The notes below the pieces were generated by a model. That model ran no database searches, had not been told where the DNA came from, and was given only the letters and a program-made list of their open reading frames with translations. DNA of 38,381 bases. Source: Oscillospiraceae bacterium. GTDB lineage: Bacteria > Bacillota > Clostridia > Oscillospirales > Ruminococcaceae. The translations under genes were made by a program, and so were the position numbers. The DNA lies in the NCBI GenBank assembly GCA_021199335.1, contig JAJQIG010000040.1, forward strand, positions 22,818 to 61,198. The letters are read 5' to 3'. Within the stretch, counting starts at the first letter, position 1; every line of letters starts with the position of its first letter. This document shows positions 1 to 7,581 of this stretch, piece after piece.

Positions 1-64
1 TCTCATTATTAAGCTGTTTTGCATCATTTTCTTGTTTTGTTGTATTACAGATCTTCTCTTTCAC

Positions 65-142
65 GCCGTTTTTCACCGCCTGCCGCAACCGCCGTTTTTC
101 ACCGCCTGCCGCAACCGCCGATTTTCTCCGCCCACCGCTGCC
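65..142. repeat. 26-bp tandem repeat, three units
   Basis: Units lie at 65-90, 91-116 and 117-142. The first two are identical (they begin GCCGTTTTTCACCGCC) and the third matches at 20 of 26 positions. No convincing gene overlaps it. One rightward frame is open through it (about 2-190) but has no start or ribosome site, so a coding role is not supported. It may be a local slippage product. Confidence 0.8.
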
Positions 143-400
143 GTTAAGCCCCATATCGGCAATTCATTCCACCGCTTATCTGTCGCTTAAAATGTGGGAC
201 TTCCTGCTAATTTGTGTTAAAGAAACATATTTTAATGAAATAAAAAGTGCGGAGCGGCACTTAGGCGCCCATTTACGCACTTTCCATACAATATAGTTTA
301 TCATATTTTGTGCAAATTTGTGTGAACTTTTTATTAATTTGCTGTCTAATTTGTAAAAATGTTTTACTTTATCGGTGAAATACTGTACATTTGGCCGAAA
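143..400. other. Non-coding stretch at the left edge
   Basis: AT-rich sequence with no gene I can support. A leftward open frame (176-445) overlaps the HPr terminator stem, lacks a ribosome site and has no recognisable domain, so it is treated as chance. No promoter or RNA gene is evident. Confidence 0.5.
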
Positions 401-446
401 ATAAAAAACACCGCCTTGAAATTCCTCCGTTCCGAAGAATTTCAAG
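401..446 (-). terminator. Terminator downstream of the HPr gene
   Basis: On the minus strand a perfect 10-bp inverted repeat (CTTGAAATTC at 446-437, its complement at 424-415) with a 12-nt loop is followed by GCGGTG and a T-rich run with six consecutive T (408-403). It sits about 35 nt past the HPr stop codon, as expected of an intrinsic terminator, although the stem is AT-rich. Confidence 0.6.
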
Positions 447-479
447 CGATGCTTTCCGAAAAATCAAGTTCAAAGCCGA

Positions 480-752
480 TTATCTTGTTTCCTCAGCGAA
501 GCCGCTTTCAACAAGCTCGATAAGACCGTCAACCGCAGCGTTTTCATCAGCGCCGTCGGCAATAATTCTAATCTGTGTACCGCCAACAATGCCAAGTGAA
601 AGAATTCCGAGAAGCGACTTTGCGTTTACTCTTCTTTCTTCTTTCTCAATCCAGATGGATGACTTGAACTCATTTGCCTTCTGAATAAAGAAAGTTGCGG
701 GACGAGCATGAAGACCAACCTGATTCTGAACCATTACATCTTTAACGTACAT
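480..752 (-). CDS. ptsH: HPr family phosphocarrier protein
   Basis: A 90-residue cytosolic phosphocarrier, close to the usual 85-90 residues. The active-site motif GLHARPA places the phosphorylated histidine at residue 15. The Ser46 region (NAKSLLGILSLGI, Ser at 46) is present, the site phosphorylated by HPr kinase in Bacillota to signal carbon status through CcpA. The protein would relay phosphate from enzyme I to sugar-specific EII components, but no other PTS gene lies in the window, so a purely regulatory role is possible. It is monocistronic, with its own promoter at 837-865 and a terminator at 401-446. The start is supported by an AGGAGAGAG ribosome site. Family assignment is secure; the gene symbol is by analogy. 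Confidence 0.95.
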   Translation of the reverse strand: MYVKDVMVQNQVGLHARPATFFIQKANEFKSSIWIEKEERRVNAKSLLGILSLGIVGGTQIRIIADGADENAAVDGLIELVESGFAEETR

Positions 753-1043
753 AATTCTCTCTCCTAACTCATTTCATAGAAGCACATATGCGACCTTCGC
801 ACAGGCGCTTATTCTATCTCTGTGTTTATGTTTTATATTATACCCCCGAAAGACGAGATAGTCAACGGTCATTTGTAATAATTCCGCCGTTCAGAGAAAA
901 ATTCTGCTATTTGAATTAACTTAGAGGAGACTTTTGAGCTTTTCTTTGTTCATAATTACTAATTTTATCACCTATAAACAAATTTCCACCGAAATTTATA
1001 GTTAATTTAACCAAAAACTTTTAATTAAATTCATCATCAAATT
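753..1043. other. Intergenic region between trmD and the HPr gene
   Basis: It holds the HPr promoter (837-865) and an approximately 85-nt HPr leader. The rest (about 880-1043) is very AT-rich. I see no clear terminator for trmD and no coding sequence. The rplS gene that often follows trmD in this operon is absent here. Confidence 0.6.
837..865 (-). promoter_or_regulatory. SigmaA-type promoter for the HPr gene
   Basis: Read on the minus strand: -35 TTGACT (865-860), a 17-bp spacer and -10 TATAAT (842-837). Only one base departs from consensus. It lies about 85 nt upstream of the HPr start codon. Confidence 0.8.
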
Positions 1044-1754
1044 TCATTCTTTATTAATTTTAATGTTTTGGACATACTTTTGGTACATATCTGGGCGTTT
1101 TTCTTTGGTTATTTCGACAGCCCTTTCCTGCCTAAAAGCGGCAATATTTTTATGATGACCCGACAAAAGCACCGATGGAACGGCATCGCCCTCCCAGACC
1201 TCGGGCTTTGTATAATGCGGATATTCGAGCAGACCGTTGAAATGGCTCTCCTCCTCGAAGCATTCATCGGAGGAAAGCACTCCGCTGCACATTCTCGCAA
1301 CGGCGTCTATCATAACCATTGCGGGCAGCTCGCCGCCCGTAAGGACATAATCGCCGATTGAGATTTCCTCATTGACGATTTTATCGAGGACACGCTGGTC
1401 GACTCCCTCATAATGCCCGCAGAGGACGAAAAGCCTTGGCATTTTTGAAAGCCGCATTGCCTTTTTCTGCGTGAAAACCTCGCCCTTTGGCGACATATAG
1501 ATAACATGGGGCTTTTCCTCCGCCATTGCCGAAACCGCATTAAAGCAGCGGTAAATCGGGTCGGCCTGCATAACCATTCCCATTCCTCCGCCATACGGGG
1601 TATCATCGACGCGGCGGTGCTTATCAAGGGTATAATCCCTTATTTGGTGGCAGAAAACCTCGATTTTTCCCGCTTTTCTCGCCCTGCCGATAATGCTCTC
1701 GGAAAGCACCGTTTCGCACATATCCGGGAAAAGGGTAGCAACATCAATCCTCAT
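1044..1754 (-). CDS. trmD: tRNA (guanine-37-N1) methyltransferase
   Basis: A SPOUT-class enzyme that transfers methyl from S-adenosylmethionine to N1 of G37 in tRNAs reading CNN codons, preventing +1 frameshifting. At 236 residues it is of normal length. Diagnostic segments are visible: the N-terminal RIDVATLFPDM, the loop TPYGGGMGMVM, the knot motifs GHYEGVDQRV and DYVLTGGELPA, and the C-terminal LLEYPHYTKP. It is the last gene of the ylxM-ffh-rpsP-khpA-rimM operon. Its ATG overlaps the 3' end of rimM by 11 bp, with a GGAGGG ribosome site inside rimM, which suggests translational coupling. Identification is secure. Confidence 0.98.
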   Translation of the reverse strand: MRIDVATLFPDMCETVLSESIIGRARKAGKIEVFCHQIRDYTLDKHRRVDDTPYGGGMGMVMQADPIYRCFNAVSAMAEEKPHVIYMSPKGEVFTQKKAMRLSKMPRLFVLCGHYEGVDQRVLDKIVNEEISIGDYVLTGGELPAMVMIDAVARMCSGVLSSDECFEEESHFNGLLEYPHYTKPEVWEGDAVPSVLLSGHHKNIAAFRQERAVEITKEKRPDMYQKYVQNIKINKE

Positions 1755-2253
1755 CGAAAAGTCCCTCCGGCGTATGAATAAGCATTTTACCCTCAGTAAT
1801 ATTTATTTCTGCAATAACATCGGGTATAGCAGGGATAAGGCGAATTTTGCCATCCAAATCCTTTATATGGTAAACATCGTTAGCGCCCGTTTCTGTTACC
1901 TCGCATATTTTGCCATAGTCACAGCCGCTGTCCGCATCTGTAACCTCAAGCCCTATCAAATCCTGGATAAAATAGCTGCCCTCGGGGAGAACCGCATCAT
2001 CCCTGTTCATATAAAGAATCTTATTCCGCAAAAGCTGCGCCTGTTCTGCGGTATCCGTGCCTTTGATTTTCATTAGGACGATATTTTTATGAGGACGTGA
2101 GCGTTCAATCTCAACGGGCGCGCTGCCCTTATCGAAATAAAGCGTATCAAACTCGCACAAAAAGTCCTGCGAATCGCACCACGGTTCAACCCTTACCTCG
2201 CCCTTAAGGCCCTGAACAGCCACTATTTTTCCTATCTCAAGAAATTGCTTCAT
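1744..2253 (-). CDS. rimM: Ribosome maturation factor RimM
   Basis: 16S rRNA processing factor that binds ribosomal protein S19 in the 30S head. The 169-residue protein has the RimM N-terminal barrel starting at FLEIGKIVAVQGLKGEVRVE, then a PRC-barrel that includes YFIQDLIGLEV. The open frame runs 31 codons further upstream, but I place the start at the ATG at 2253 because AAGGAGG lies 10 nt before it and the homology begins there. The upstream extension is hydrophobic and unlike RimM. It is co-transcribed with khpA upstream and overlaps trmD downstream. Confidence 0.96.
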   Translation of the reverse strand: MKQFLEIGKIVAVQGLKGEVRVEPWCDSQDFLCEFDTLYFDKGSAPVEIERSRPHKNIVLMKIKGTDTAEQAQLLRNKILYMNRDDAVLPEGSYFIQDLIGLEVTDADSGCDYGKICEVTETGANDVYHIKDLDGKIRLIPAIPDVIAEINITEGKMLIHTPEGLFDED

Positions 2254-2367
2254 TTCCTTCAAGCCTCCTTTTTTTACGAAAAATAAAAATCCCGACAACA
2301 AAAAAGGAACACCGCACTCTTTGCAGAGAACACAGTATTCCCTCATTTCATTTTCCGCCCTGAATTA

Positions 2368-2601
2368 TCAGTCTATCTCAACCATAATCCTCTGGTTCTG
2401 TCTGCCTGCGCCTGCGCGCATAACGGTTCTGATTGCCTTTGCAATTCTTCCCTGCTTGCCGATAACCCTGCCCATATCATCGGGCGCAACATGGAGGTGG
2501 TAAACAATTATTCCCTCCGCATTGGGTTCGTCAACATCAACGGAAACTGCGCTCTTATCCTCAACAAGACCGTTTACTATTGAAATAAGCAGTTCCTTCA
2601 T
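2368..2601 (-). CDS. khpA: KH-domain RNA-binding protein KhpA
   Basis: A 77-residue single KH-domain protein (YlqC/KhpA family) with the RNA-binding loop GKQG in MGRVIGKQGRIAKAIRTV. In Bacillota KhpA pairs with KhpB and affects cell elongation and small-RNA binding. Its place between rpsP and rimM is the canonical one. A 172-nt gap containing inverted repeats separates it from rpsP, which is unusual in this otherwise compact operon. The ribosome site (GAGG about 10 nt before ATG) is moderate. Identification rests on size, motif and context. Confidence 0.95.
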   Translation of the reverse strand: MKELLISIVNGLVEDKSAVSVDVDEPNAEGIIVYHLHVAPDDMGRVIGKQGRIAKAIRTVMRAGAGRQNQRIMVEID

Positions 2602-2773
2602 ATATAATCAACCTCATTTCCGTAAAATGAAAAGCAAAGCCTTCAGCTTGTAACGGAATAAGCAGCTTTGCCCTGTGAAAAATTCTTTTTTCCCTCACCG
2701 TTACAGACCTCTGAGGAAATTTTTCCCTCAGAGTCCGCATGATGAACAATTCGAAAAGAAATCGCCGCAAAAA
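2602..2773 (-). promoter_or_regulatory. Structured gap between rpsP and khpA
   Basis: In the transcribed (minus) direction it contains a hairpin at 2735-2706 (arms ACTCTGAGG / CCTCAGAGGT), then two interleaved inverted repeats: TGTAACGG (2705-2698) with CCGTTACA (2656-2649), and GCAAAGC (2671-2665) with GCTTTGC (2640-2634). Their order A-B-A'-B' means they form either a pseudoknot or mutually exclusive stems. No T-run follows the first hairpin, so it is not a standard terminator. The region may be an attenuator or an mRNA processing/stability element. I do not recognise a named RNA family. Confidence 0.45.
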
Positions 2774-3016
2774 TTACTTAATGCCGTTCTTATCGAAAAG
2801 CTTCTTAACAGTATCGGTAGGCTGTGCGCCGTTAGCGATCCACTTCTTAGCCTTCTCGGCATCAACCTTGAAAACAACGGGATCCTTTGTGGAATCATAA
2901 TAGCCGAGTTCTTCAATAAATCTGCCGTTTCTGGGGAATCTTGAATCCGCTACGACTATTCTGTAGAAAGGAGCCTTCTTTGCGCCCATTCTTCTAAGTC
3001 TGATTTTAACTGCCAT
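2774..3016 (-). CDS. rpsP: 30S ribosomal protein S16
   Basis: An 80-residue small-subunit protein needed for 30S body assembly. The family N-terminus ([20 protein letters not shown]) and the following VVADSR / [11 protein letters not shown] segments are clear. A strong GGAGGTGA ribosome site sits 7-8 nt upstream of the ATG, as expected for a highly expressed gene. It lies downstream of ffh and two small membrane genes and upstream of khpA in the SRP/ribosome-maturation operon. Confidence 0.98.
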   Translation of the reverse strand: MAVKIRLRRMGAKKAPFYRIVVADSRFPRNGRFIEELGYYDSTKDPVVFKVDAEKAKKWIANGAQPTDTVKKLFDKNGIK

Positions 3017-3060
3017 TTTACATTCACCTCCATTAAATCAATGCTTTCAGCATATATATA

Positions 3061-3291
3061 TCAAAGCATTTCTGCATTGAAGCAAACCAACACGACAGCC
3101 GCCGCAATAAAGAGCGCCGCCGAAATAATGTAAGAAATTTTTACGGCATTTTTTCTGCCGTAAACAAGCTTTAGCCACTCCGAACGGGACGAGGCTTCAC
3201 CCTCCGACCTTTTCCCCAAAAGATAAACGGTGGGTTCAAGCGCAAACATAAGCCCCAAAACAACAAACATATCAAATGCGAATAATATCAT
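3061..3291 (-). CDS. Small two-helix membrane protein
   Basis: Not recognised. The 76-residue product has a hydrophobic N-terminal segment (about 2-25), a charged middle (KRSEGEASSRSEW, about 27-40) and a second hydrophobic helix (about 53-72). A good GGAGG ribosome site precedes the ATG. It sits in the ffh-rpsP interval, 15 nt after another small membrane gene with the same helix-loop-helix plan, so the two may act together. A link to protein insertion is suggested only by the ffh neighbourhood. Confidence 0.75.
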   Translation of the reverse strand: MILFAFDMFVVLGLMFALEPTVYLLGKRSEGEASSRSEWLKLVYGRKNAVKISYIISAALFIAAAVVLVCFNAEML

Positions 3292-3306
3292 AAAACCTCC
3301 GAAACC

Positions 3307-3513
3307 TCAAATCCACTGAGCGAACACCGCTATGCCGTAAAGCAGGAGCAATGCGCCCGTTATCACCGTCAAGACCCGAGCGCCCTTTCTTCCGAAGCGC
3401 CTGAAAATCGGTCTTTGCTCAATATATCTCATGTACCACTCTGCGCCGAATATTCCGAGCAGCATAAAAACGATGCCGAATATCCCGAAAAGCAGCAAAT
3501 AGAAAACCCTCAT
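3307..3513 (-). CDS. Small two-helix membrane protein next to ffh
   Basis: Not recognised. The 68-residue product has a hydrophobic stretch at about 3-24, a basic middle (RRFGRKGARV, about 38-47) and a second helix at about 48-66, implying an inner-membrane hairpin. Its ATG lies 3 nt after the ffh stop codon and I see no clear ribosome site, so translation probably depends on coupling to ffh. It pairs with the similarly built gene at 3061-3291. No catalytic motif is visible. Confidence 0.7.
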   Translation of the reverse strand: MRVFYLLLFGIFGIVFMLLGIFGAEWYMRYIEQRPIFRRFGRKGARVLTVITGALLLLYGIAVFAQWI

Positions 3514-3516
3514 ATC

Positions 3517-4887
3517 TTATTTTAGCGGAGGGAATCCGCCCATTCCGGGCATTCCCGTCGGCATACGCAGCTTATTTCTCTTTCCCTTGCCGTTTTTGCC
3601 CATAACGCCGAGCTGCTTCATCATTTTCTGCATTTCCTCAAATTGCTTGAGGAGCCTGTTAACATCCGCAACGGTATTTCCGCTGCCCGATGCAATTCTG
3701 CGCTTCCTCGGCGGAGTAATAATTGATGGCTTAGCTCTTTCGGCGGGGGTCATTGAAAGAATCATTGCCTCGAGCCGCTTCACCTGCCTGTCGTCAACAT
3801 CAACATCGTCAAGCTTATTTCCGACTCCGGGGAGCATACCGATAATCTGCTTTATGGGGCCCATTTTCTGAATCTGCCGCATTTGGTCAAGGAGGTCATT
3901 CATATCGAAGGTATTTTCCTTAATCCTTGAGGCAAGCTTCTGCGAATTTTCCTCATCGAATGTGGACTGCGCCCTTTCGATAAGGGTAATCATATCGCCC
4001 ATTCCTAGGATTCTCGAAGCCATTCTGTCGGGGTGGAACTGTTCAAAATCGCCCAGCTTTTCGCCCGTTCCGACAAACTTAATCGGCTTACCCGTTACGG
4101 CGAGGACAGACAAAGCCGCGCCGCCCCTTGTATCCGAATCAAGCTTGGACATAAGCACGCTGTCAATTCCGAGCGCGTCATCGAACGCCTTTGCAACATT
4201 GACCGCATCCTGACCCGTCATAGCGTCGACAACGAGCATAATTTCATTCGGCTGCGTTTCAGCCTTAATGCTTTTCAGCTCGTCCATAAGTGCTTCATCT
4301 ATATGAAGTCTGCCCGCCGTATCGAGGATAACAACGTCATTTCCGTAATCCTTTGCGTGCTTCACGGCTTCCCTTGCGATTGTAACGGGGTTTATCTGCC
4401 CCATTTCAAAGACCTTTACATCAGCCTTTTTTCCGACAACGGAAAGCTGGTCGATAGCCGCAGGACGGTAAACGTCGCAGGCGACAAGCAGCGGACGCTT
4501 TCCCATATCCTTGAGGTATTTCGCAAGCTTCGCCGCATGGGTAGTCTTTCCCGAGCCCTGCAGGCCGCACATCATAATAACGCACGGCGGTTTGGATGGG
4601 AAATTTATCTTTGCGTTGCTTTCGCCCATAAGAGCGATAAGCTCCTCATTAACAATTTTAATAACCTGCTGCCCCGGGGTAAGGCTTGTAAGAACCTCCT
4701 CGCCGATGGCGCGTTCGGAAACCTTGGAAACAAAATCCTTAACAACCTTATAGTTAACGTCAGCCTCCAGCAAGGCAAGGCGAACCTCCCTCATAGCCTC
4801 CTTAACGTCAGCCTCGGTGAGCTTTCCTCTGCTTTTAAGGCGCTTAAACACGCCGCCCAGCTTTTCGGACAATCCTTCAAACGCCAT
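3517..4887 (-). CDS. ffh: Signal recognition particle GTPase Ffh
   Basis: The 456-residue SRP54 homologue binds 4.5S/scRNA and signal sequences and delivers ribosomes to FtsY at the membrane. An N-domain helical bundle (about 1-90) precedes the G domain, with P-loop GLQGSGKT (108-115), DTAGRL and SKLDSDTRGG (an S/T-KxD variant of the guanine-specificity motif). The M domain from about 300 has the RNA-binding stretch RKRRIASGSG and a Met-rich, basic C-terminus (GMPGMGG). A GGGAGG ribosome site supports the start. It follows ylxM by 29 nt, the classic arrangement. Identification is secure. Confidence 0.99.
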   Translation of the reverse strand: MAFEGLSEKLGGVFKRLKSRGKLTEADVKEAMREVRLALLEADVNYKVVKDFVSKVSERAIGEEVLTSLTPGQQVIKIVNEELIALMGESNAKINFPSKPPCVIMMCGLQGSGKTTHAAKLAKYLKDMGKRPLLVACDVYRPAAIDQLSVVGKKADVKVFEMGQINPVTIAREAVKHAKDYGNDVVILDTAGRLHIDEALMDELKSIKAETQPNEIMLVVDAMTGQDAVNVAKAFDDALGIDSVLMSKLDSDTRGGAALSVLAVTGKPIKFVGTGEKLGDFEQFHPDRMASRILGMGDMITLIERAQSTFDEENSQKLASRIKENTFDMNDLLDQMRQIQKMGPIKQIIGMLPGVGNKLDDVDVDDRQVKRLEAMILSMTPAERAKPSIITPPRKRRIASGSGNTVADVNRLLKQFEEMQKMMKQLGVMGKNGKGKRNKLRMPTGMPGMGGFPPLK

Positions 4888-4916
4888 AAAGCAAACCTCC
4901 CAACAGACCGATCAGG

Positions 4917-5291
4917 TCAAAACAAATCCTTGTTTTCCTCGGCAAGCGAAACAAGATATTCCGCCCTTTTAACGATTCCCTTTGGAAAACCGCAGTGCGC
5001 GCACTCCGCCTTTATATCGGCGGCAAGCTTGCCGACTTCACCGATAATTTCGTAATATTTCCGTGATTTCTCGGCAAGGTGAAGCTTTTCCTCAAGCTCA
5101 AGCATGGTTTGCTCCCCACGCTTTATGCTGTCCCTTACGCCCTGCCTTGTGATATTTTCATGCTCGGCAATTTCGGAGAGGGAGAGATCCTCATTATAAT
5201 AAAGGTCGATAACATCACGCTGTTTTTCCGTCAGCATATCGGAATAATAATCCAAAAGCACCGAAAATTCGAGATTTTTTTCAATATCCAA
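4917..5291 (-). CDS. ylxM: SRP-associated helix-turn-helix protein YlxM
   Basis: The 124-residue protein of the UPF0122/YlxM family resembles a sigma-70 region 4 helix-turn-helix (LTEKQRDVIDLYYNEDLSLS ... ITRQGVRDSI), and in Gram-positives it is encoded just upstream of ffh and modulates SRP. I choose the TTG at 5291: CGGAGGG lies 6 nt upstream and the predicted -35 box (5361-5366) overlaps the upstream ATG at 5366, so the longer form cannot be made from this promoter. The region after residue 90, with a CAHC pair, is less conserved. First gene of the operon. Confidence 0.93.
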   Translation of the reverse strand: MDIEKNLEFSVLLDYYSDMLTEKQRDVIDLYYNEDLSLSEIAEHENITRQGVRDSIKRGEQTMLELEEKLHLAEKSRKYYEIIGEVGKLAADIKAECAHCGFPKGIVKRAEYLVSLAEENKDLF

Positions 5292-5337
5292 CCCTATCCC
5301 TCCGAACCGCAATATGTAAAGCAAAATCACTTTACAT

Positions 5338-5366
5338 ATTATACACCCCTTTACCGAATTTGTCAA
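5338..5366 (-). promoter_or_regulatory. Consensus sigmaA promoter of the ylxM-ffh operon
   Basis: On the minus strand: TTGACA (5366-5361), an exact 17-bp spacer and TATAAT (5343-5338), a full consensus match. A 7-bp inverted repeat, ACCCCTT / AAGGGGT (5371-5365 and 5351-5345), surrounds the spacer and overlaps the -35 box, which could be an operator or could help terminate the upstream PHP gene. It drives ylxM, ffh, rpsP, khpA, rimM and trmD. Confidence 0.9.
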
Positions 5367-5385
5367 GGGGTTTTTATCATTTTAA

Positions 5386-6072
5386 TCATTTGTTCAAAAT
5401 TGACGGAAGGAGTGTAACCTTGCCTTCCTTTACAGCCCTTGCGTAATCCTCCGCAGACTTAAATGGGGCTGAAACCGCAACTCCGCCGGCGTACCATCTG
5501 TCGGGAACGGTATGCGAATCCGAGCCTGCCGTTACGGGGAGGTTATACCACTCCGCATAGAGCCTTGCCCTTTCGTTAAACTCATCGGGCTGTGAAGCGT
5601 TTATAATTTCAACCGCATCGACAAAATGCGGACAGTGAACCGTTTTCCTTATATAATCATAATCCCTGAACGGGTGCGCATGAACGACAAATCCTCCGCA
5701 GGAGCGTGCATATTCAAGAAATTTTGTAATCTCCATATCGAGGATATAATCGTTATCGAGCAGCCACTGCTTATCAAGCCCGTAAACAAGGAAATCCGAA
5801 CCCCCATCGCCGTATTCAAAGCCGAAGAATACGTCCAGACCGATTTCATCCCCCTTTGCCTTTGCGTGTTCATATCCCATGCAAAAAAGCTCTACCCTTT
5901 CATTCCAGGGCAAGTCATGCGGAACGGCGGTGTTTCCGTTGAAGAAGTGGTCGGTCACGAAAATCCCCGTATAGCCCTCCGACTTATATTTTTCCGCCAT
6001 ATCCGCCCCGAATGTATGTGCGCAGGCGCTTGCTTCGGCTGTATGGGTGTGCGTTTCATATCTGTAAATCAT
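5386..6072 (-). CDS. PHP-domain metal-dependent phosphoesterase
   Basis: A 228-residue stand-alone PHP-domain protein. Metal-binding motifs are in order: HTHT near the N-terminus, FVTDHFFNG, FFGFEYG, VVHAHPFRDY and SDSH. Such proteins hydrolyse phosphomonoesters (histidinol-phosphatase-like) or nucleotide-derived phosphates; the substrate cannot be read from sequence. I place the start at the ATG at 6072, 9 nt after AAAGGA. An ATGA overlap with the upstream peptidase stop (start at 6081) and a longer form (6093) are alternatives. Very close coupling to the M20 peptidase gene suggests co-expression. Confidence 0.88.
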   Translation of the reverse strand: MIYRYETHTHTAEASACAHTFGADMAEKYKSEGYTGIFVTDHFFNGNTAVPHDLPWNERVELFCMGYEHAKAKGDEIGLDVFFGFEYGDGGSDFLVYGLDKQWLLDNDYILDMEITKFLEYARSCGGFVVHAHPFRDYDYIRKTVHCPHFVDAVEIINASQPDEFNERARLYAEWYNLPVTAGSDSHTVPDRWYAGGVAVSAPFKSAEDYARAVKEGKVTLLPSILNK

Positions 6073-6077
6073 AGCTT

Positions 6078-7454
6078 TCATTCCTTTTCGCAAAGCCTTA
6101 GAATGGCGTTTGCGTATATTTTTGCATTAAGAAGAAGATTTTCTTCCTTGATAAACTCGTCTGCGCCGTGCATATTGTTATCCTCATCGGGAAATTCCGC
6201 GCCGAACGCAACTCCATTCTCCGTATCGTGGACATAGGTTCCGCCGCCGATTGCAACGGGATAGCCCCTTTCCCCCGTTACATCCTCATAAACCTCAAGG
6301 AGCGTTTTAACAAATTCACTTTCCGCCGAAACGGAGTGCGGCTCGGACTTCATATCCGCAAAAACCCTTATTCCCTTTGCCCCCGCCGTTTCCGTAAGCC
6401 TTGCGATAATTCCGCCGCAGCTCTCGCAAACGGGAAATCTAATATCCTGCCTGCATATTAAGCTTCCGTCCTCAACCTCCGCCATGCTTAAAACGGTCGT
6501 TGTTTCCCCCGAAATTTCATCGCTGCACTTTATTCCGCAGGAAAGACCATCGGTTTCGCCATATGGGAAAAGCTCCGCAAGGGCGCGCGCTTCGGTAATT
6601 CCGAGAGCTGAGAGTACCGCAAGAGCCGCCGCAAGCGCATTCTCCCCCGATTCGGGAGTTGATGCGTGCGCGCTTTTGCCCAAAACCGACATTTTTATTC
6701 TTCCGTTTTCCTCCAAAAAGCTCACCTTAACGGGAAGAGAGAGCCTTTCGGCGGCATTTTCCGCAGCTTGAAGCCCAACTCCGCTTATAACAGCTTCAGC
6801 CGTTTCGGGAACAGCATTAACCGCAATCCCTGCGCTTAGGTTCTCCAATCGGCTGTCGGTAATTTTCTGCGTAAGGCTCATTCTGAGCATACCCTTTTCA
6901 ATGTTTATTACGGGGTAAGAGCCATCGGGGGTAAAAAGCAGTGTAGGAAGTTCCTCCCTTTTGCGGTAGTATTCAAGGTCAGCCGAGCCGTTTTCCTCAT
7001 TTGTTCCGATTATAAGGCGTACATTCTTTTTTATCGGAATTCCAAGCGACTTTATCGCTTTCATGGCATAAATTGCGGCAATCGCAGGGCCTTTATCGTC
7101 AATCGCTCCCCTGCCGATGAGCTTTCCGTCCTTTTCGGTAAGCTCAAATGGGGGTACGCTCCAGCCGTTTCCCTCGGGGACGACGTCCATATGGCAAAGT
7201 ATCCCAAGATAATTTTCCTTATCGGGAAAGAAGTCAGCCGTTCCGACATAATTATCCGTATTATGCACCGAAAAGCCCGATTTTTCACATATTTCAAGCG
7301 CAGCATTAAGCGCCTCCGCCGTCCTTTCGCCGAACGGCATATTTTCCTTCGCTTCCCCCATAACCGAGGGTATTCTTACAAGTGTGCGCAAATCGGAAAT
7401 CATTTCCTCCCTTGCGCTGTCGATATAATCGCTTATCCGCCGTTTAAAATCCAT
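6078..7454 (-). CDS. pepV: M20 family dipeptidase, PepV-like
   Basis: A 458-residue zinc aminopeptidase of the PepV/Sapep branch, which cleaves dipeptides and some beta-alanyl dipeptides in the cytosol. Ligand motifs: HMDVVPEG, the bridging aspartate in GRGAIDDKGP, the catalytic/metal Glu pair in GTNEENGS, PDGSYP, and a C-terminal His in MHGADEF. The lid domain is visible as the insertion at about 180-350 (with HSTPE-like SAHASTPE). The start is the ATG at 7454, 9 nt after AAAGGA; the upstream TTG overlaps the ribosome-site region. It is co-transcribed with the PHP gene. The exact substrate is uncertain. Confidence 0.92.
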   Translation of the reverse strand: MDFKRRISDYIDSAREEMISDLRTLVRIPSVMGEAKENMPFGERTAEALNAALEICEKSGFSVHNTDNYVGTADFFPDKENYLGILCHMDVVPEGNGWSVPPFELTEKDGKLIGRGAIDDKGPAIAAIYAMKAIKSLGIPIKKNVRLIIGTNEENGSADLEYYRKREELPTLLFTPDGSYPVINIEKGMLRMSLTQKITDSRLENLSAGIAVNAVPETAEAVISGVGLQAAENAAERLSLPVKVSFLEENGRIKMSVLGKSAHASTPESGENALAAALAVLSALGITEARALAELFPYGETDGLSCGIKCSDEISGETTTVLSMAEVEDGSLICRQDIRFPVCESCGGIIARLTETAGAKGIRVFADMKSEPHSVSAESEFVKTLLEVYEDVTGERGYPVAIGGGTYVHDTENGVAFGAEFPDEDNNMHGADEFIKEENLLLNAKIYANAILRLCEKE

Positions 7455-7505
7455 TTCCGAATATCCTTTCAACAGTTTTTATCTCCGCAATGCGGCATTA
7501 TTTAA

Positions 7506-7537
7506 GGCTGCTGCACGAAACCGAGCGTACAGCAGCC
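7506..7537 (-). terminator. Hairpin after the four-helix membrane protein gene
   Basis: Perfect 8-bp stem GGCTGCTG / CAGCAGCC (7506-7513, 7530-7537) with a 16-nt loop. On the minus strand it is followed by TTAAATAATG, a poor T-tract; the plus-strand side reads ATTTTGATT. Position after the 7582 stop suggests a terminator or processing hairpin. Confidence 0.4.
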
Positions 7538-7581
7538 ATTTTGATTAATGTTTTCCCAACAAATAAGGATTATCCATGCGC

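Noticed and set aside
176-445. Leftward 89-codon open frame at the left edge
   Set aside because: It overlaps the HPr terminator stem, has no ribosome site, and the sequence shows no domain or typical codon pattern.
2254-2346. N-terminal extension of RimM with a C-x2-C-x2-C segment (MREYCVLCKEC), possible separate zinc peptide
   Set aside because: AAGGAGG and family homology both mark the later ATG at 2253, and the extension is a short Cys cluster followed by a hydrophobic run with no stop. It is probably untranslated leader.
4033-5055. Rightward 340-codon open frame opposite ffh and ylxM
   Set aside because: It is antisense to clearly real genes and has no recognisable domain; long antisense frames are common with this codon usage.
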